Assembly (NCBI RefSeq): GCF_029024925.1
Contig: NZ_CP118962.1
Coordinates: 1,582,001 to 1,646,000 of the forward strand
Source: Enterococcus faecalis
GTDB taxonomy: Bacteria; Bacillota; Bacilli; Lactobacillales; Enterococcaceae
Reading direction: 5' to 3'
Length of the DNA stretch: 64,000 nt
Below are positions 37,957 to 47,929 of the stretch, one piece after another (the first letter of the stretch is position 1; the number at the start of each line of letters is the position of its first letter). A model generated the notes under the pieces. That model worked only from the letters and a program-made list of their open reading frames with translations. It had not been told where the DNA came from and did not search any database. Position numbers and translations under genes: made by a program.

Positions 37957-39400
37957 AAACTGTGGAAGTTAAATAGTTAAGAGTTTTTAACCACCATAAT
38001 TCTCTCGGCTATTTTGAAATCAGATAAATTTTGATCGGACACATAGTTGAATAAACCTACCGTTGTTACGGAAGGTAAATCGCATACTTTTCATTCTAGA
38101 GGAGAAGGTCTCGTTGATCATTAACTGCTTAAGCACCATAGCCCAGTTTTGAATTCGACCACCTGACCACTTCGCGTGTAATTCTTTCGTGCGTAAATAA
38201 AGTAGTTTTAGGAGTGCATTCTCATTAGAGAACGCTCCTTTTTTTGTGACTTTTCTGAAGCTGGAGTGGACACTTTCAACCGCATTGGTAGTGTACATAA
38301 TTTTTCGAATGGCACTACCATAATCAAATAGTTGTTCAACATGTGCAAAGTTCCGTTTCCAGACATCTACAGCACCAGAATAATGAGACCACCGATTTTG
38401 AAAACTGCCAAAAGCAGCATGTGCAGCGTTTAGAGAAGAAGCACCGTAGAACTTTTTCATATCTCGGCAGACTTCCTTATAGTCCTTACTTGGAATATAG
38501 CGCAATGCATTTCGAACAAGATGAACAATACAGCGCTGAACAATTACCGATGGAAAGATCGCTTTTGCGCCTTCTTCGAGGCCAGAAACACCGTCCATCG
38601 AAATGAAAAAGACATCTTCGACACCACGTGCTTTCAGTTCATCAAATACTTGCATCCAGCGATTTTTAGATTCTGTTTGATTTAACCATAATCCTAAAAT
38701 CTCCTTATTTCCTTTGAGATCATAGCCAAGAATGGTGTATACAGCATATTCTTTGGCTTCATAATTTTCTCGTAAAGTAACATACATACAATCAACGAAT
38801 AGAAAGGCATAACACTTTGCTAGGGGGCGGGCTTGCCATTCTTCCAATTCAGGAAGGACAGCGTCAGTGATATCTGAAATCATTTCATGGGAAATATCAA
38901 AGCCATAGATAGCTTCGACGGTTGCGGCAATATCTCGTTGACTCATTCCTCGTGCATACATGGAAAGAACCTTCCCTTCGATGTCGGAGACATCTCGTTT
39001 TCTCTTAGGAATTAACTCTGGTTCAAAGGAAGCTTCCCGGTCTCTAGGAACATCAATAGCTACTTCACCAAAACTGGTTTTAAGCGTTTTAGTTCCATAG
39101 CCATTTCGACGGTTATCGTGTTCCTTAGGCTCTTTAGAATGGGCATCATAACCTAAATGATTATTCAATTCTCCTTGAAGCATTTTTTCAAAAAGGGGCC
39201 CAAACACATCTTTCAAAGCATCTTGCATGTCATCGACAGATTCAGGTTGATAGGCATTCAGAATGGATTCAGCTAACTTTTCGGCATCAGGATTTCTTTT
39301 CTTTCTAGCCATCGTGTAATCACCTCTTGATCTTATTGTAGAAAAAGAAAAACCGCGAAGCAACCACCTGCCTAGGATTAATGGTTACTTACACGGTTTA
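37957..39400 (-). mobile_element. IS256-family insertion sequence (copy A)
   Basis: An element of about 1.44 kb, with imperfect terminal inverted repeats (AAACTGTGGAAGT at 37,957 and, inverted, AAACCGTGTAAGT ending at 39,400). It holds one transposase gene. No clean target duplication is visible, so a deletion at one side, consistent with loss of the AraC C-terminus, is likely. Confidence 0.7.
38020..39312 (-). CDS. IS256-family transposase (copy A)
   Basis: A 430-residue mutator/IS256-family DDE transposase. The DDE residues are in VDCMYVTLRE (first Asp), ISMDGVSGLEEG (second Asp) and TTNAVESVHSS (Glu), with the CIVHLVRNALRY His/Cys signature between. ATG 39,310-39,312 follows AGAGGTG; an 18-codon extension upstream is unlikely. 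It appears complete. It belongs to a different subgroup from the transposases at 46,436 and 56,749. Confidence 0.85.
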   Translation of the reverse strand: MARKKRNPDAEKLAESILNAYQPESVDDMQDALKDVFGPLFEKMLQGELNNHLGYDAHSKEPKEHDNRRNGYGTKTLKTSFGEVAIDVPRDREASFEPELIPKRKRDVSDIEGKVLSMYARGMSQRDIAATVEAIYGFDISHEMISDITDAVLPELEEWQARPLAKCYAFLFVDCMYVTLRENYEAKEYAVYTILGYDLKGNKEILGLWLNQTESKNRWMQVFDELKARGVEDVFFISMDGVSGLEEGAKAIFPSVIVQRCIVHLVRNALRYIPSKDYKEVCRDMKKFYGASSLNAAHAAFGSFQNRWSHYSGAVDVWKRNFAHVEQLFDYGSAIRKIMYTTNAVESVHSSFRKVTKKGAFSNENALLKLLYLRTKELHAKWSGGRIQNWAMVLKQLMINETFSSRMKSMRFTFRNNGRFIQLCVRSKFI

Positions 39401-39401
39401 C

Positions 39402-39614
39402 ATTACACTCTCATCATTAAAAAAGTATCTTTCGATATTACTAAAAAATGAAATTATCTATTTGAAATTTAAATCTGATAATATATTGAGTGTTCCAATG
39501 AGGGCTTTGATCCTATTATCCATATCTTTTTCAGTTTTAATATTGATACACATTATAAGAAAAAGAAACTTTTGGTTAATTTATTTCATCCCAGTGCAAA
39601 ATATAAAAAAGTAA
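39402..39614 (+). pseudogene. Possible gene remnant with a membrane helix
   Basis: An open frame leaves the IS256 end and reaches TAA at 39,612-39,614. Its C-terminal part looks like a single membrane helix (RALILLSISFSVLILIHIIR) with a short basic tail. No start codon with a ribosome-binding site lies outside the insertion sequence, so this is probably the tail of a gene cut by the IS. Low certainty. Confidence 0.3.
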
Positions 39615-39846
39615 AATAGACCATAGGCAATAGATTAACAATTAATATAATACAAGCAAATATTCTATTCATTGTATTTCTGCTTTCAAAAAGTTCTAAT
39701 ATTGAAAGTATAATTCCACAAATGCCTATAATAAGTATGGGAATAAGATTAGAAAATAACACCCCGAGCCAATCTGTGAAAATTACTATATTTACTAATA
39801 TCCCTATTAACATACCTATCATATTTATTAAATCAATTTTTTTCAT
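39586..39846 (-). CDS. Small three-helix membrane protein
   Basis: An 86-residue product with three hydrophobic segments (about residues 8-25, 30-50 and 62-82) and little else. ATG 39,844-39,846 follows AAAGGAG nine bases upstream, which supports real translation. I recognise no family. It overlaps the end of the opposite-strand remnant by 29 bases. Small hydrophobic genes of this kind occur in bacteriocin-immunity and toxin clusters, but nothing else here points to that. Confidence 0.5.
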   Translation of the reverse strand: MKKIDLINMIGMLIGILVNIVIFTDWLGVLFSNLIPILIIGICGIILSILELFESRNTMNRIFACIILIVNLLPMVYFTFLYFALG

Positions 39847-40077
39847 TAGATATTTCTCCTTTATTAAATCTGAAGTACTTATATTAAAATAATTCTAAAC
39901 TATTTACCTCAAAAAGTGCAATAAATTATTTCTGAACAATAAAATGATAGTCAAAACAAAAAAATATTGTTAATCGTTCAGAGCCATCCACCATTTTTAC
40001 AATTAATGTATTCATATAAACTATTTACGATACTATAATAAAAGCATTATAGTTATTTATAAATAATTAAAGCAACT

Positions 40078-40231
40078 AATAATTCATTCAAATCGCCTTT
40101 GTTCGCTAGAGTCTTTAGAATTTCTGTAGTAAAATCGTTCATATGGAAGTCCTCTTTTCTGTGAATGTGTTGTGGTAACTCTATTCTACAGAAGGGACTT
40201 CCTTTTTTCTATTTACACAAAATATTTTACA
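40078..40231 (-). mobile_element. IS256-family 5' remnant
   Basis: On the minus strand this starts with a terminal repeat like that at 56,654 and runs through the same leader and ribosome-binding site into the first 20 codons of the transposase (MNDFTTEILKTLANKGDLNE), almost identical to the intact copy at 56,749. It stops abruptly at 40,078. It is a leftover of a second copy in inverted orientation. Confidence 0.85.
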
Positions 40232-40450
40232 CTCTCAATTGAAGAATTTCATCTATTGGAATGGCAACACTTTTTTTGACAAAAATTATAAGGTGTTGTG
40301 AATGCTGCGGTGTTATGGCTCCGATTGCCCTTGACAATGAGCATCCTCGGATCTGATTTTCTCCGGCAGAAGCACTGGATAGGCTACAATTAACTAGACA
40401 GAAAAATTAAGGTGTGTAGACTAGAAGAAAACATACCAGGAGGAATTTTT

Positions 40451-40741
40451 ATGTCTAAGAGAACACGAAGAACTTTTTCACAAGAATTCAAGCAACAAAT
40501 CGTCAATCTTTACTTAGCTGGAAAGCCACGTGTAGAAATCATTCGAGAATATGAACTAACGGCTTCAGCATTTGACAAATGGGTAAAGCAATCTAAAACG
40601 AGTGGTTCATTCAAAGAAAAAGATAATCTTACGCCTGAACAAAAAGAATTGTTAGAACTACGTAAAAGAAACCAGCAATTAGAAATGGAAAATGATATTT
40701 TAGAGCAAGCAGCGCTGATATTCGGACGAAGAGACAAGTAA
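40451..40741 (+). CDS. IS3-family transposase OrfA
   Basis: A 96-residue OrfA with the helix-turn-helix of IS3 elements (RTFSQEFKQQIVNLYLAGKP, then REYELTASAFDKWVKQ) and a C-terminal leucine zipper (LLELRKRNQQLEMENDILEQA). ATG 40,451 follows CAGGAGG. OrfB normally joins by -1 frameshifting near the end of OrfA to make the full transposase. A 13-codon upstream extension lacks a ribosome-binding site. Confidence 0.85.
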   Translation: MSKRTRRTFSQEFKQQIVNLYLAGKPRVEIIREYELTASAFDKWVKQSKTSGSFKEKDNLTPEQKELLELRKRNQQLEMENDILEQAALIFGRRDK

Positions 40742-41613
40742 TCGATGCGAATAAGCATCTTTACCCTATATCAGCGATGTGCAGAATATTAGGTCTATCA
40801 CGTCAGTCCTATTATTATCAATCAAAACCAAAGAAAGACGAATCAGAACTTGAAGAAGTAGTCGCTGAAGAATTTATCCTCAGCCGAAAGGCCTACGGCT
40901 CAAGAAAAATAAAAAAAGCCTTATCAAAACGAGGCATTCAGATCAGCCGACGAAAAATTAGTAGAATCATGAAAAATAGAGGATTAAAATCGAGCTATAC
41001 TGTTGCTTATTTTAAAGTACATCATTCTACTTGCAATGAAGCCAAAACGACAAACGTATTGAATCGTAAATTCTTAAGAGACAACCCATTAGAAGCGATC
41101 GTAACAGACTTGACTTATGTACGAGTCGGGAAAAAATGGAATTATGTCTGTTTCATTTTGGATCTGTTCAATCGAGAAATTCTCGGCTATTCTTGTGGAG
41201 AACATAAAGATGCCGTTCTAGTAAAAAAAGCATTTAGCCGTATCAGACAACCTCTGACAGAGGTTGAGATTTTTCATACTGATCGTGGAAAAGAGTTTGA
41301 TAACCAAGCTATTGATGAATTATTAACGACTTTTGACATCAATCGATCATTGAGTCATAAAGGCTGTCCTTTTGATAATGCCGTAGCTGAATCAACTTAT
41401 AAGTCGTTGAAAGTAGAATTTGTCTATCAATACACATTTGAAACCTTACAACAATTGGATTTGGAGTTATTTGACTATGTCAATTGGTGGAACCACCTTC
41501 GGTTGCACGGTACACTTGGCTACGAGACACCGGTTGGTTACCGTAACCAGAGATTGGCGCAGCGAATCCTTGATAATGAGCTCGGATGTGCTAACGCTAG
41601 CGAGGCAGTCTAA
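40715..41613 (+). CDS. IS3-family transposase OrfB (DDE domain)
   Basis: The DDE integrase-core half of the transposase. The frame is open from about 40,715 (IRTKRQVIDANKHLYPISAM) in the -1 frame relative to OrfA, as expected for translational frameshifting; the first ATG is at 40,777. The catalytic Asp (VTDLTYVRVG), Asp (FHTDRGKEF) and Glu (NAVAESTYKSLK) are present with the HTH_21 domain (RKAYGSRKIKKALSKRG) ahead of them. It looks functional. Confidence 0.85.
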
Positions 41614-41744
41614 CTTTAACTGTTAGCTCCTGCCGAAGATCGTCACATCCGAGGAGGCTCATTGTCTAGGACAATCGGAATAGTATACGGAAAGAAGTTC
41701 TGCACCTTATAAAATTTGTCAAAAAAACTGTTGCCATTCCATTA

Positions 41745-42060
41745 ACGAGTTCTGTTCTTTTTCATACAGATCAAGGGTCTCAATATACCTCTTTTGAATT
41801 TAGAAAATTTATAGAGGATCATCCGATTGTCCACTCACTTTCAAAACCAGGTTATCCGTGGGATAACGCCGTTACCGAAGCTTTTTTTTAATATATGAAA
41901 AAAGAAGAATTAAATCGCCGTTCATTCCATTCAATTGAAGAAGTACGGTTGGCTTGTTTTGCCTACATTGAAGGCTTCTATAACACCAAACGTCCTCATG
42001 GAACATGAGATATGCTTACACCAAATGAAATGGAGGCTCTTTACTTTGAAAATCTTTAAG
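41745..42060 (+). pseudogene. Decayed IS3-family OrfB 3' remnant
   Basis: Translation gives the end of a second, different IS3-type OrfB: VLFHTDQGSQYTSFEFRKF, then KPGYPWDNAVTEAFF, a TAA, KKEELNRRSFHSIEEVRLA, RPHG, a TGA and LTPNEMEALYFENL. Two in-frame stops and the missing 5' part show that it is dead. It adjoins the right end of the intact IS3 element. Confidence 0.85.
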
Positions 42061-42160
42061 TATCTTCTCTTTTTGTGTCTACTTTATTGACATCTATCCA
42101 ATTAGTAATCAATAAATATTTCAATAATAGTCTAGCTATATATAAATAACATTACAAAAC

Positions 42161-42556
42161 CTAAAGAATTATATCTGATAACCTTCCATGTTTTTCATAT
42201 GATGTTACTCTTTCAACTTTATTATTATCATCGACAAAAACAACCTTAGGTCTATGATCCTTAACCTCATTTTCATTTAATTCACAATATGCCATTAAAA
42301 TTATTTTATCTCCAGTTGATACACATCTAGCTGCAGCTCCATTCAAGCAAATCATCCCTGTTCCTCTCTCTCCAGCTATTGTATAAGTTTCAAATCTATT
42401 TCCATTATTAACATCAACTATTTGTACTTTTTCATATTCATATATTCCTGCTGCTTCTAATAAATCCATATCAACAGTAATACTTCCTACATAATCTAAC
42501 TCAGCTTGTTCAACTTTAGCTCTATGTATTTTTCCTTTTAACATTGTAACTTTCAT
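42161..42556 (-). CDS. panD: Aspartate 1-decarboxylase proenzyme (PanD)
   Basis: The 131-residue pyruvoyl enzyme makes beta-alanine from aspartate for pantothenate synthesis. The self-cleavage site is Gly24-Ser25 (DYVGSITVD), where Ser25 becomes the pyruvoyl group. [16 protein letters not shown] and the [16 protein letters not shown] stretch are typical. The ATG follows a GGGGGC-type region with weak AGGGGGC spacing. It is the last gene of a pan block (panG, panB, panC, panD) on the minus strand, 12 bases after panC. DNA and protein look clostridial: very AT-rich, Lys/Asn/Ile-rich. It appears intact. Confidence 0.93.
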
Positions 42557-42568
42557 TATTATAGCCCC

Positions 42569-43415
42569 CTATTGTAATTCAAATGTAAAATTATCTATTA
42601 ATCTTGTTTTTCCTATAAATACTGCTATTGCAACTAAAACTGATTTTTCAATATAATTTACTCTTTGTAATGATAAAGAATCAACAACTTCTACATAATC
42701 AATCTTTGCCAAATTATAAGTATTTATATTTTTACTTATTATCTCAATTATTTTTAAGCTATCTCTCTCCATTATTTAAGGCTTCCTTAGCTAAAGTTAA
42801 AGATTTATTTAAAATAGTAGCTGAAGATCTTTCCTCTAAACTTAAGTATGTGTTTCTAGAACTTTTAGCTAGTCCATCCTCTTCCCTTATAATTGGACAC
42901 CCTACAACGTCTATATCAATATTAAGGTCCCTAACCATTCTTTTAATTACAGCTAACTGTTGTGCATCCTTTTCTCCAAAATAAGCTCTATCTGCTGGTA
43001 TTATGTTAAATAATTTACTTACAACAGTGCAAACCCCTCTAAAATGTATTGGCCTACTAGCTCCACATAAACCTTCTGTTAATCCAGTTATATTAACAAA
43101 AGTACTTGCATTGTCACAATACATCTCTTCAACTTCAGGATTAAATATTGCTGTTGCTCTACCTCTTGTGCATACTTCTATATCTCTTTCTAAGTCTCTT
43201 GGATAACTACCTAAATCTTCATTTTTCCCAAACTGAGTTGGATTTACAAAGATACTTACAACAACTTTATCATTTTCTTTTGATGCTTTTCTAATTAAAC
43301 TTTCATGACCTTCATGTAAATATCCCATAGTAGGAACTAATCCTACCTTTAAGCCTTGTTTTTTCCACTCTTTTACTTGACTTCTAACATCATTTACTGT
43401 TTTAAATATAACCAT
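42569..43415 (-). pseudogene. panC: Pantothenate synthetase (panC), frameshifted in a GA repeat
   Basis: Two frames together give a complete PanC of about 283 residues, which joins pantoate and beta-alanine with ATP. The first has LVPTMGYLHEGHESLIRKA, VSIFVNPTQFG, FGEKDAQQL and VGCPIIREEDGLAKSSRN, and stops after NNGER at 42,759. The second continues DSLKIIEIISKNIN through KTRLIDNFTFELQ. The break is at a GAGAGAGA run (42,760-42,768) that is one dinucleotide short of the in-frame length. The C-terminal domain (about 65 residues) is thus lost. Slippage of such a short repeat could be reversible. Confidence 0.88.
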
Positions 43416-43429
43416 ATTTCTTGACCCTT

Positions 43430-44257
43430 TTAATATAATTTTTCTAAAACATCATCACTTATTTTAAACCCATGTTCTGGACCTGGAAAAACTCCATCTT
43501 TTACTTCCTCTATATATTTTGTAAATGCTTTATTCATCTCTTCTGATAAATTAGCATATTTCTTCACAAATTTAGGGGTAAAATCACTATACATCCCCAA
43601 CATATCTTGATATACAAGAATTTGTCCATCACACCCTGCACCTGCTCCAATACCAATTGTAGGTATTGATATCTCTTTAGAAATTAACTCTGCAAGCTTA
43701 GTTGGAACACATTCTAACACTACAGCGAATGCTCCTGCTTTTTCTACAGCTTTAGCAGCTCTTATTAATTCTTTAGCAGCTTCCTTGTCCTTTCCTTGTA
43801 CCTTAAATCCTCCAAATGCATTAACAGATTGAGGTGTTAAACCTATATGCGCCATAACAGGTATAGAAGCCTTTACTATAGCCTCTATTTTATCGCATAC
43901 TTCTATCCCTCCTTCTAATTTAACAACCTGAGCTCGTCCTTCTTTTATTAATCTTCCTGCATTAACTACTGAATCATATACTGAAGTTTGATAAGACATA
44001 AATGGCATATCTGCAACAACTAAAGTGTTCTTAGCTCCTCTTGTAACTGCTCTAGTATGATGAATCATGTCTTCCATTGTTACTGAAAGTGTATCTTCAT
44101 GTCCTAGACATACCATACCAAGAGAATCTCCTACTAATATTCCATTTATCCCAGCTTCATCAATTATTTTTGCTGTTGAATAGTCATAAGCTGTAAGCAT
44201 TGTTAATTTTTCATTTCTTAATTTAGATTCTTTAAATGTAACTGCTGTATTTTTCAT
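43430..44257 (-). CDS. panB: Ketopantoate hydroxymethyltransferase (PanB)
   Basis: The 275-residue PanB makes ketopantoate from alpha-ketoisovalerate and methylene-tetrahydrofolate. [29 protein letters not shown] at the N-terminus carries the Mg and substrate-binding Asp, and [25 protein letters not shown] and [21 protein letters not shown] follow. Length and motifs are complete. The ATG follows AGGAGAG. It lies 11 bases after panG and 14 before panC. With panC and panG broken, it cannot complete pantothenate synthesis alone. Confidence 0.93.
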   Translation of the reverse strand: MKNTAVTFKESKLRNEKLTMLTAYDYSTAKIIDEAGINGILVGDSLGMVCLGHEDTLSVTMEDMIHHTRAVTRGAKNTLVVADMPFMSYQTSVYDSVVNAGRLIKEGRAQVVKLEGGIEVCDKIEAIVKASIPVMAHIGLTPQSVNAFGGFKVQGKDKEAAKELIRAAKAVEKAGAFAVVLECVPTKLAELISKEISIPTIGIGAGAGCDGQILVYQDMLGMYSDFTPKFVKKYANLSEEMNKAFTKYIEEVKDGVFPGPEHGFKISDDVLEKLY

Positions 44258-44268
44258 CTATCTCTCTC

Positions 44269-44716
44269 CTAACTCTCTCCTAAATACTTTTCTAATTCAC
44301 TATAATCTCTATTAATATTTTTTAACATAGCTATCTCTAATACATTTTTTGATAATAGCATATATAAAGCTCTGTCTTCATCTGATAAAACTTCACAGTG
44401 ACCTTTAATTGTTGAAATATCACAACGTTCAACTGGTCCTGTCAAACTTTCTATAATTCCTTTTTCTTTTATATTTCTAATATTAAATTCAATTAATGGA
44501 TATAAAGCTTCAATTGCCATTTTTTCAGTAAATCCACATTGAATTAGATATGTAACGCTTGTATTAATAAGTCCTAGCACAAGGTTACTAGATACTACTG
44601 ATGCGGCATGATAAAGAGATTTATTCTCCTTAGATACAATTACAGTACTATTACCTAACTTTTTGAAGAAATCACATAAAAACTTTGCATATTTTTCATC
44701 GCCTTCAATTGTTCGC
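44269..44716 (-). pseudogene. panG: 3' part of panG (ketopantoate reductase), cut by IS30
   Basis: The minus-strand frame from the IS30 end runs TIEGDEKYAKFLCDFFKKLG, then SLYHAASVVSSNLVLGLI through YSELEKYLGES at 44,269. It is the C-terminal DUF2520 dimerization domain of a Rossmann/DUF2520 protein. The matching N-terminal half lies on the other side of the IS at 45,774-46,182. PanG is the third type of ketopantoate reductase, shown in Francisella and reported for enterococci and clostridia; its place before panB supports this. The gene is inactivated. Confidence 0.85.
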
Positions 44717-44718
44717 GA

Positions 44719-45774
44719 ATTGTAAAATTAAGTTAGAAAAATAAAAAGGCATTTATGGTACACTCAAATTGTATTTCCGACGAAAGAAAACAAAGGAGTG
44801 TAACCATAAATGACCTACAAACATCTTACCATAGACGAACTGACAATGATAGAATCATATTATCTTCAACATAATAAACCGGTTGAAATCGCTAACCGAA
44901 TGGGTCGTGCTATACAAACTATTTATAATGTAGTCAATAAGTTCAAGCAAGGCAAGACTGCTCTTGATTATTGGCACCAGTATAAAGAAAATAAGAAAAA
45001 ATGTGGTAGAAAAGTCATTCAATTACCTGCTCATGAAGTAGATTACATTAAAGAGAAAGTCACTCTTGGTTGGACGCCTGACGTCATTATCGGGCGAAAA
45101 GAAAGGCCTGTTTCATGCGGTATGAGAACACTTTATCGTTTATTTTCTAAAGGGATATTTGATATTGACACACTACCGATGAAAGGTAAAAGAAAACCCA
45201 ATGGTCATCAGGAAAAACGGGGAAAACAACAATATCAGCGCTCAATCCATGATCGACCTGATAATTATCCTGATTTCAATTCTGAGTTTGGTCACCTTGA
45301 AGGTGATACGATCGTTGGCATTCATCATAAAAGTGCCGTCATTACTTTAGTTGAAAGATTATCTAAAGTCATTATCACGATTAAACCCAACGGCCGTAAG
45401 GCATTAGATATTGAAACCGCCCTTAATCAATGGTTTTCTCGCTTCCCTAAAAACTTCTTTAAATCTATTACGTTTGACTGTGGAAAAGAATTTTCTAACT
45501 GGAAAGCCATTAGTAACCAACACGATATTGATATATATTTTGCGGACCCTGGAACACCTTCTCAACGCCCATTAAACGAGAATTCTAACGGGATTCTGCG
45601 TCGTAATGGACTGCCGAAATCAATGGATTTTAGAGAAGTGAATCAGACATTTATTTCCAGTGTCAGCAATCAACGTAATCATATTCCAAGAAAATCATTG
45701 AATTACAGAACACCAATTGAGATATTTTTGAGCTATGTACAAGAAGCATTTTATTCTAACTTAATTTGACAAAT
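44719..45774 (+). mobile_element. IS30-family insertion sequence in panG
   Basis: A 1.06-kb element with terminal repeats ATTGTAAAATTAAGTTAGAA (44,719) and, inverted, TTTGTCAAATTAAGTTAGAA (ending 45,774). It resembles the IS6770/IS1062 group of enterococcal IS30 elements; the exact name was not checked. It splits panG. Confidence 0.85.
44810..45769 (+). CDS. IS30-family transposase
   Basis: A complete 319-residue IS30-type transposase. The N-terminal helix-turn-helix (KHLTIDELTMIESYYLQHNK, then RMGRAIQTIYNVVNKF) is followed by the DDE core: EGDTIVG (first Asp), TFDCGKEFS (second Asp) and RPLNENSNGILRR (Glu). ATG 44,810 follows AAAGGAGTG. It appears active. Confidence 0.9.
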   Translation: MTYKHLTIDELTMIESYYLQHNKPVEIANRMGRAIQTIYNVVNKFKQGKTALDYWHQYKENKKKCGRKVIQLPAHEVDYIKEKVTLGWTPDVIIGRKERPVSCGMRTLYRLFSKGIFDIDTLPMKGKRKPNGHQEKRGKQQYQRSIHDRPDNYPDFNSEFGHLEGDTIVGIHHKSAVITLVERLSKVIITIKPNGRKALDIETALNQWFSRFPKNFFKSITFDCGKEFSNWKAISNQHDIDIYFADPGTPSQRPLNENSNGILRRNGLPKSMDFREVNQTFISSVSNQRNHIPRKSLNYRTPIEIFLSYVQEAFYSNLI

Positions 45775-46182
45775 CATAGTTATAAAAGATTTTTTTAATT
45801 TTTTGTATGAATTATATTTATCTGATATTGAAAACATAGGATGGACAGAATAGCCATAAGCACCATAGTCCTGTATATTTGAAAAGATATCTGAAGATAT
45901 TGCACCACTGCAATGGCAGATTAATTTGTTTTTGATTTGATAATTTTTAATTTTTTGCCATACCTCCTGAATTTGACCATCAGGAGTCGTAATGAAAATA
46001 GTATCATTTTCATCTACTAATTCTCTTAAGTTTAAATATTGTTTACTAGATGTAAAATTCGAAGCTGCTAATGACGAGTCTTCGCTTTTACTATAAAATC
46101 CTGTTACTTGTATTTTATGTTCCTGGAAATACTTCCCGAATGAACAACCTACCTTGCCGGCTCCAATAAAACCAACGTTCAT
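45775..46182 (-). pseudogene. panG: 5' part of panG (ketopantoate reductase)
   Basis: The N-terminal NAD(P)-binding Rossmann half of PanG: MNVGFIGAGKVGCSFGKYF carries the GxGxxG loop, and DTIFITTPDGQI and CHCSGAISSDIF follow. The frame runs into IS30 just after KKLKKSFIT and stops inside it at 45,751. The start is ATG 46,180-46,182 with a strong GGAGGTG upstream; the open frame five codons earlier is within that site. With its 3' part at 44,269-44,716 it forms a full gene of about 285 codons. It was first in the pan operon. Confidence 0.85.
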
Positions 46183-46331
46183 AATTATCACCTCCATAAA
46201 GAAGTGAGACTACAAGTCCCATTCTTACGATATGAGCTTAAAAATAAAAATTAAATCAAACATACAGTATGGTTTTTTCAAATATCATCCATAGTTAATT
46301 TTATCATAATATCCCATATTTTAAAATAAAA

Positions 46332-47657
46332 GATAGCGTAAAATATTTTGTGTAAATAGAAATTTAGGGTAGAAAAAAAAGTCCATTCTGTAAAATTAAA
46401 GTTACCACACAGAAATTTTATAGGAGGACTTTCTCATGACTAAATTTACTATAGAAATTATGCAAACACTACTCAATAAAGGGGATTTAGATGAATTATT
46501 TCAGGATCATTTAGAGCGAGCGATTAATTCACTTCTACAAGCAGAGCTAACTGCTTTTTTAGATTACGAAAAATATGATTGAAATGGATTCAATTCAGGA
46601 AATTCCCGTAACGGGAATTATTCACGTACATTTAAAACAGAATATGGCGAGTTGAATTTAACTATTCCTAGAGATCGGAATGGCGAACTTTCTCAACAAA
46701 CACTACCAGCATATAAGCGAACCAATGATTCATTAGAAACGACCATTATCCAATTATTTCAAAAAGGCATTACTATGGCTGAAATCTCCAAATTAATTGA
46801 AAAAATGTATGGTCACCACTATACGCCACAAACAATCTCCAACATGAGTAAATTGGTGGCTGAAGATGTTTTAGCTTTTAAAGAAAGAACGTTAGAAGCC
46901 AATTATTCCGTTATATTTATGGATGCGACGCATATCCCTGTGAAGCGACAGACTGTTTCGAAGGAAGCAGTGTATATTACGATTGGTATTCGTTTGGATG
47001 GAACCAAAGAAGTTCTTGGGTTTACTATTGCCCCAACTGAGTCTGCTTATATTTGGAAAGAAGTTCTTCAAGATCTTAGAAAACGTGGGTTAGAAGAAGT
47101 TTTATTAGTAGTGACAGACGGATTAAGCGGTATTGAAGAAAGTATCCATAGTGTGTATCCGAATGCCCAATTTCAACAATGTTGTGTGCATGTATCTAGA
47201 AATATCGCTCATAAAGTTCGTGTTCGAGATCGAAAAGAAATTTGTGAGGATTTCAAATTGGTTTACCAAGCGAATTCAAAAGAAGAGGCATTGGATCACA
47301 TCGACTTTATGATTAGGAAATGGAAAAAGCAGTATCCAAGAGTCGTCAATTTACTCTTGAATCCTGCCCTATTAACCTTTTATAATTTCCCTCACGCCAT
47401 CAGACGAACAATTTATTCGACGAACCTGATTGAAGGCTTTAATAAGCAGCTAAAACGATATACTCGAAGAAAAGAACAATTCCCTAATGAAGAATCTCTA
47501 GAGAGATTCTTCATTTCTCAATTTAATCAATATAACCAAAAATTTTTAGGTAGAATTCACAAGGGATTTAAAGAAATTCAGGATACATTAGAGTCGATGA
47601 TTTAACTGTAATTAACAGAATGGATTTTCCATTTACACATAATTCTTGACGCTACCA
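46332..47657 (+). mobile_element. IS256-family insertion sequence (copy B), inactive
   Basis: Terminal repeats GATAGCGTAAAATATTTTGT (from 46,332) and, inverted, GGTAGCGTCAAGAATTATGT (ending about 47,657) bound a single transposase gene with a nonsense codon. It lies between panG and the histidine kinase gene. Bases 47,658-47,929 beyond it are AT-rich and I see nothing in them. Confidence 0.8.
46436..47605 (+). pseudogene. IS256-family transposase with nonsense codon (copy B)
   Basis: From ATG 46,436 (AGGAGG upstream) the frame encodes MTKFTIEIMQTLLNKGDLDE through FLDYEKYD, then TGA (46,580-46,582) where the related copy at 56,749 has Arg. The rest is open to 47,605 and carries the DDE residues (MDATHIPVKR, VVTDGLSGIEE, STNLIEGFNK). 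About 65 percent of residues look shared with the 56,749 copy. A restart at an internal ATG is possible but would lack the DNA-binding domain. Confidence 0.85.
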
Positions 47658-47929
47658 TAATCTAAATAACCATCATATTCATCTACTACTTATATAATTG
47701 AGTTTTATTAAACTTTTTAAGTTTCTATTCTATCAAATATTTAAACAATCTCTGCATCCGAAAAGACTACCTCGTATAGTTTTACTAACAATATTTTTAT
47801 TAGCGTGTTCAAATCCTGATTTCTTGTATCAATTATTTTCTGTTCACTTTCAATAAGAAAAAAGTCTTTACTTCCATGGCTAATAATAAGTCTCTATTTT
47901 TCAATAACTATTGCAAAATTATATCTTAA

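Larger units (their letters stand above)
40257..41741 (+). mobile_element. IS3-family insertion sequence with nested inverted repeats
   Basis: Outer 39-base inverted ends (40,257-40,295 and 41,703-41,741) match at about 36 positions and start TGGAATGGCAACA, with the TG...CA ends of IS3 elements. A second imperfect inverted pair of over 30 bases begins TCCGATTG at 40,319 and ends CAATCGGA near 41,678. The element carries orfA and orfB. Left and right flanks are unrelated remnants (IS256-type and IS3-type), so the region is nested or rearranged. Confidence 0.7.

Noticed and set aside
37957-39400. Eight-base target duplication of IS256 copy A
   Set aside because: Flanks GTTTGTCAACT and ACATTACACT do not match, so no duplication can be claimed.
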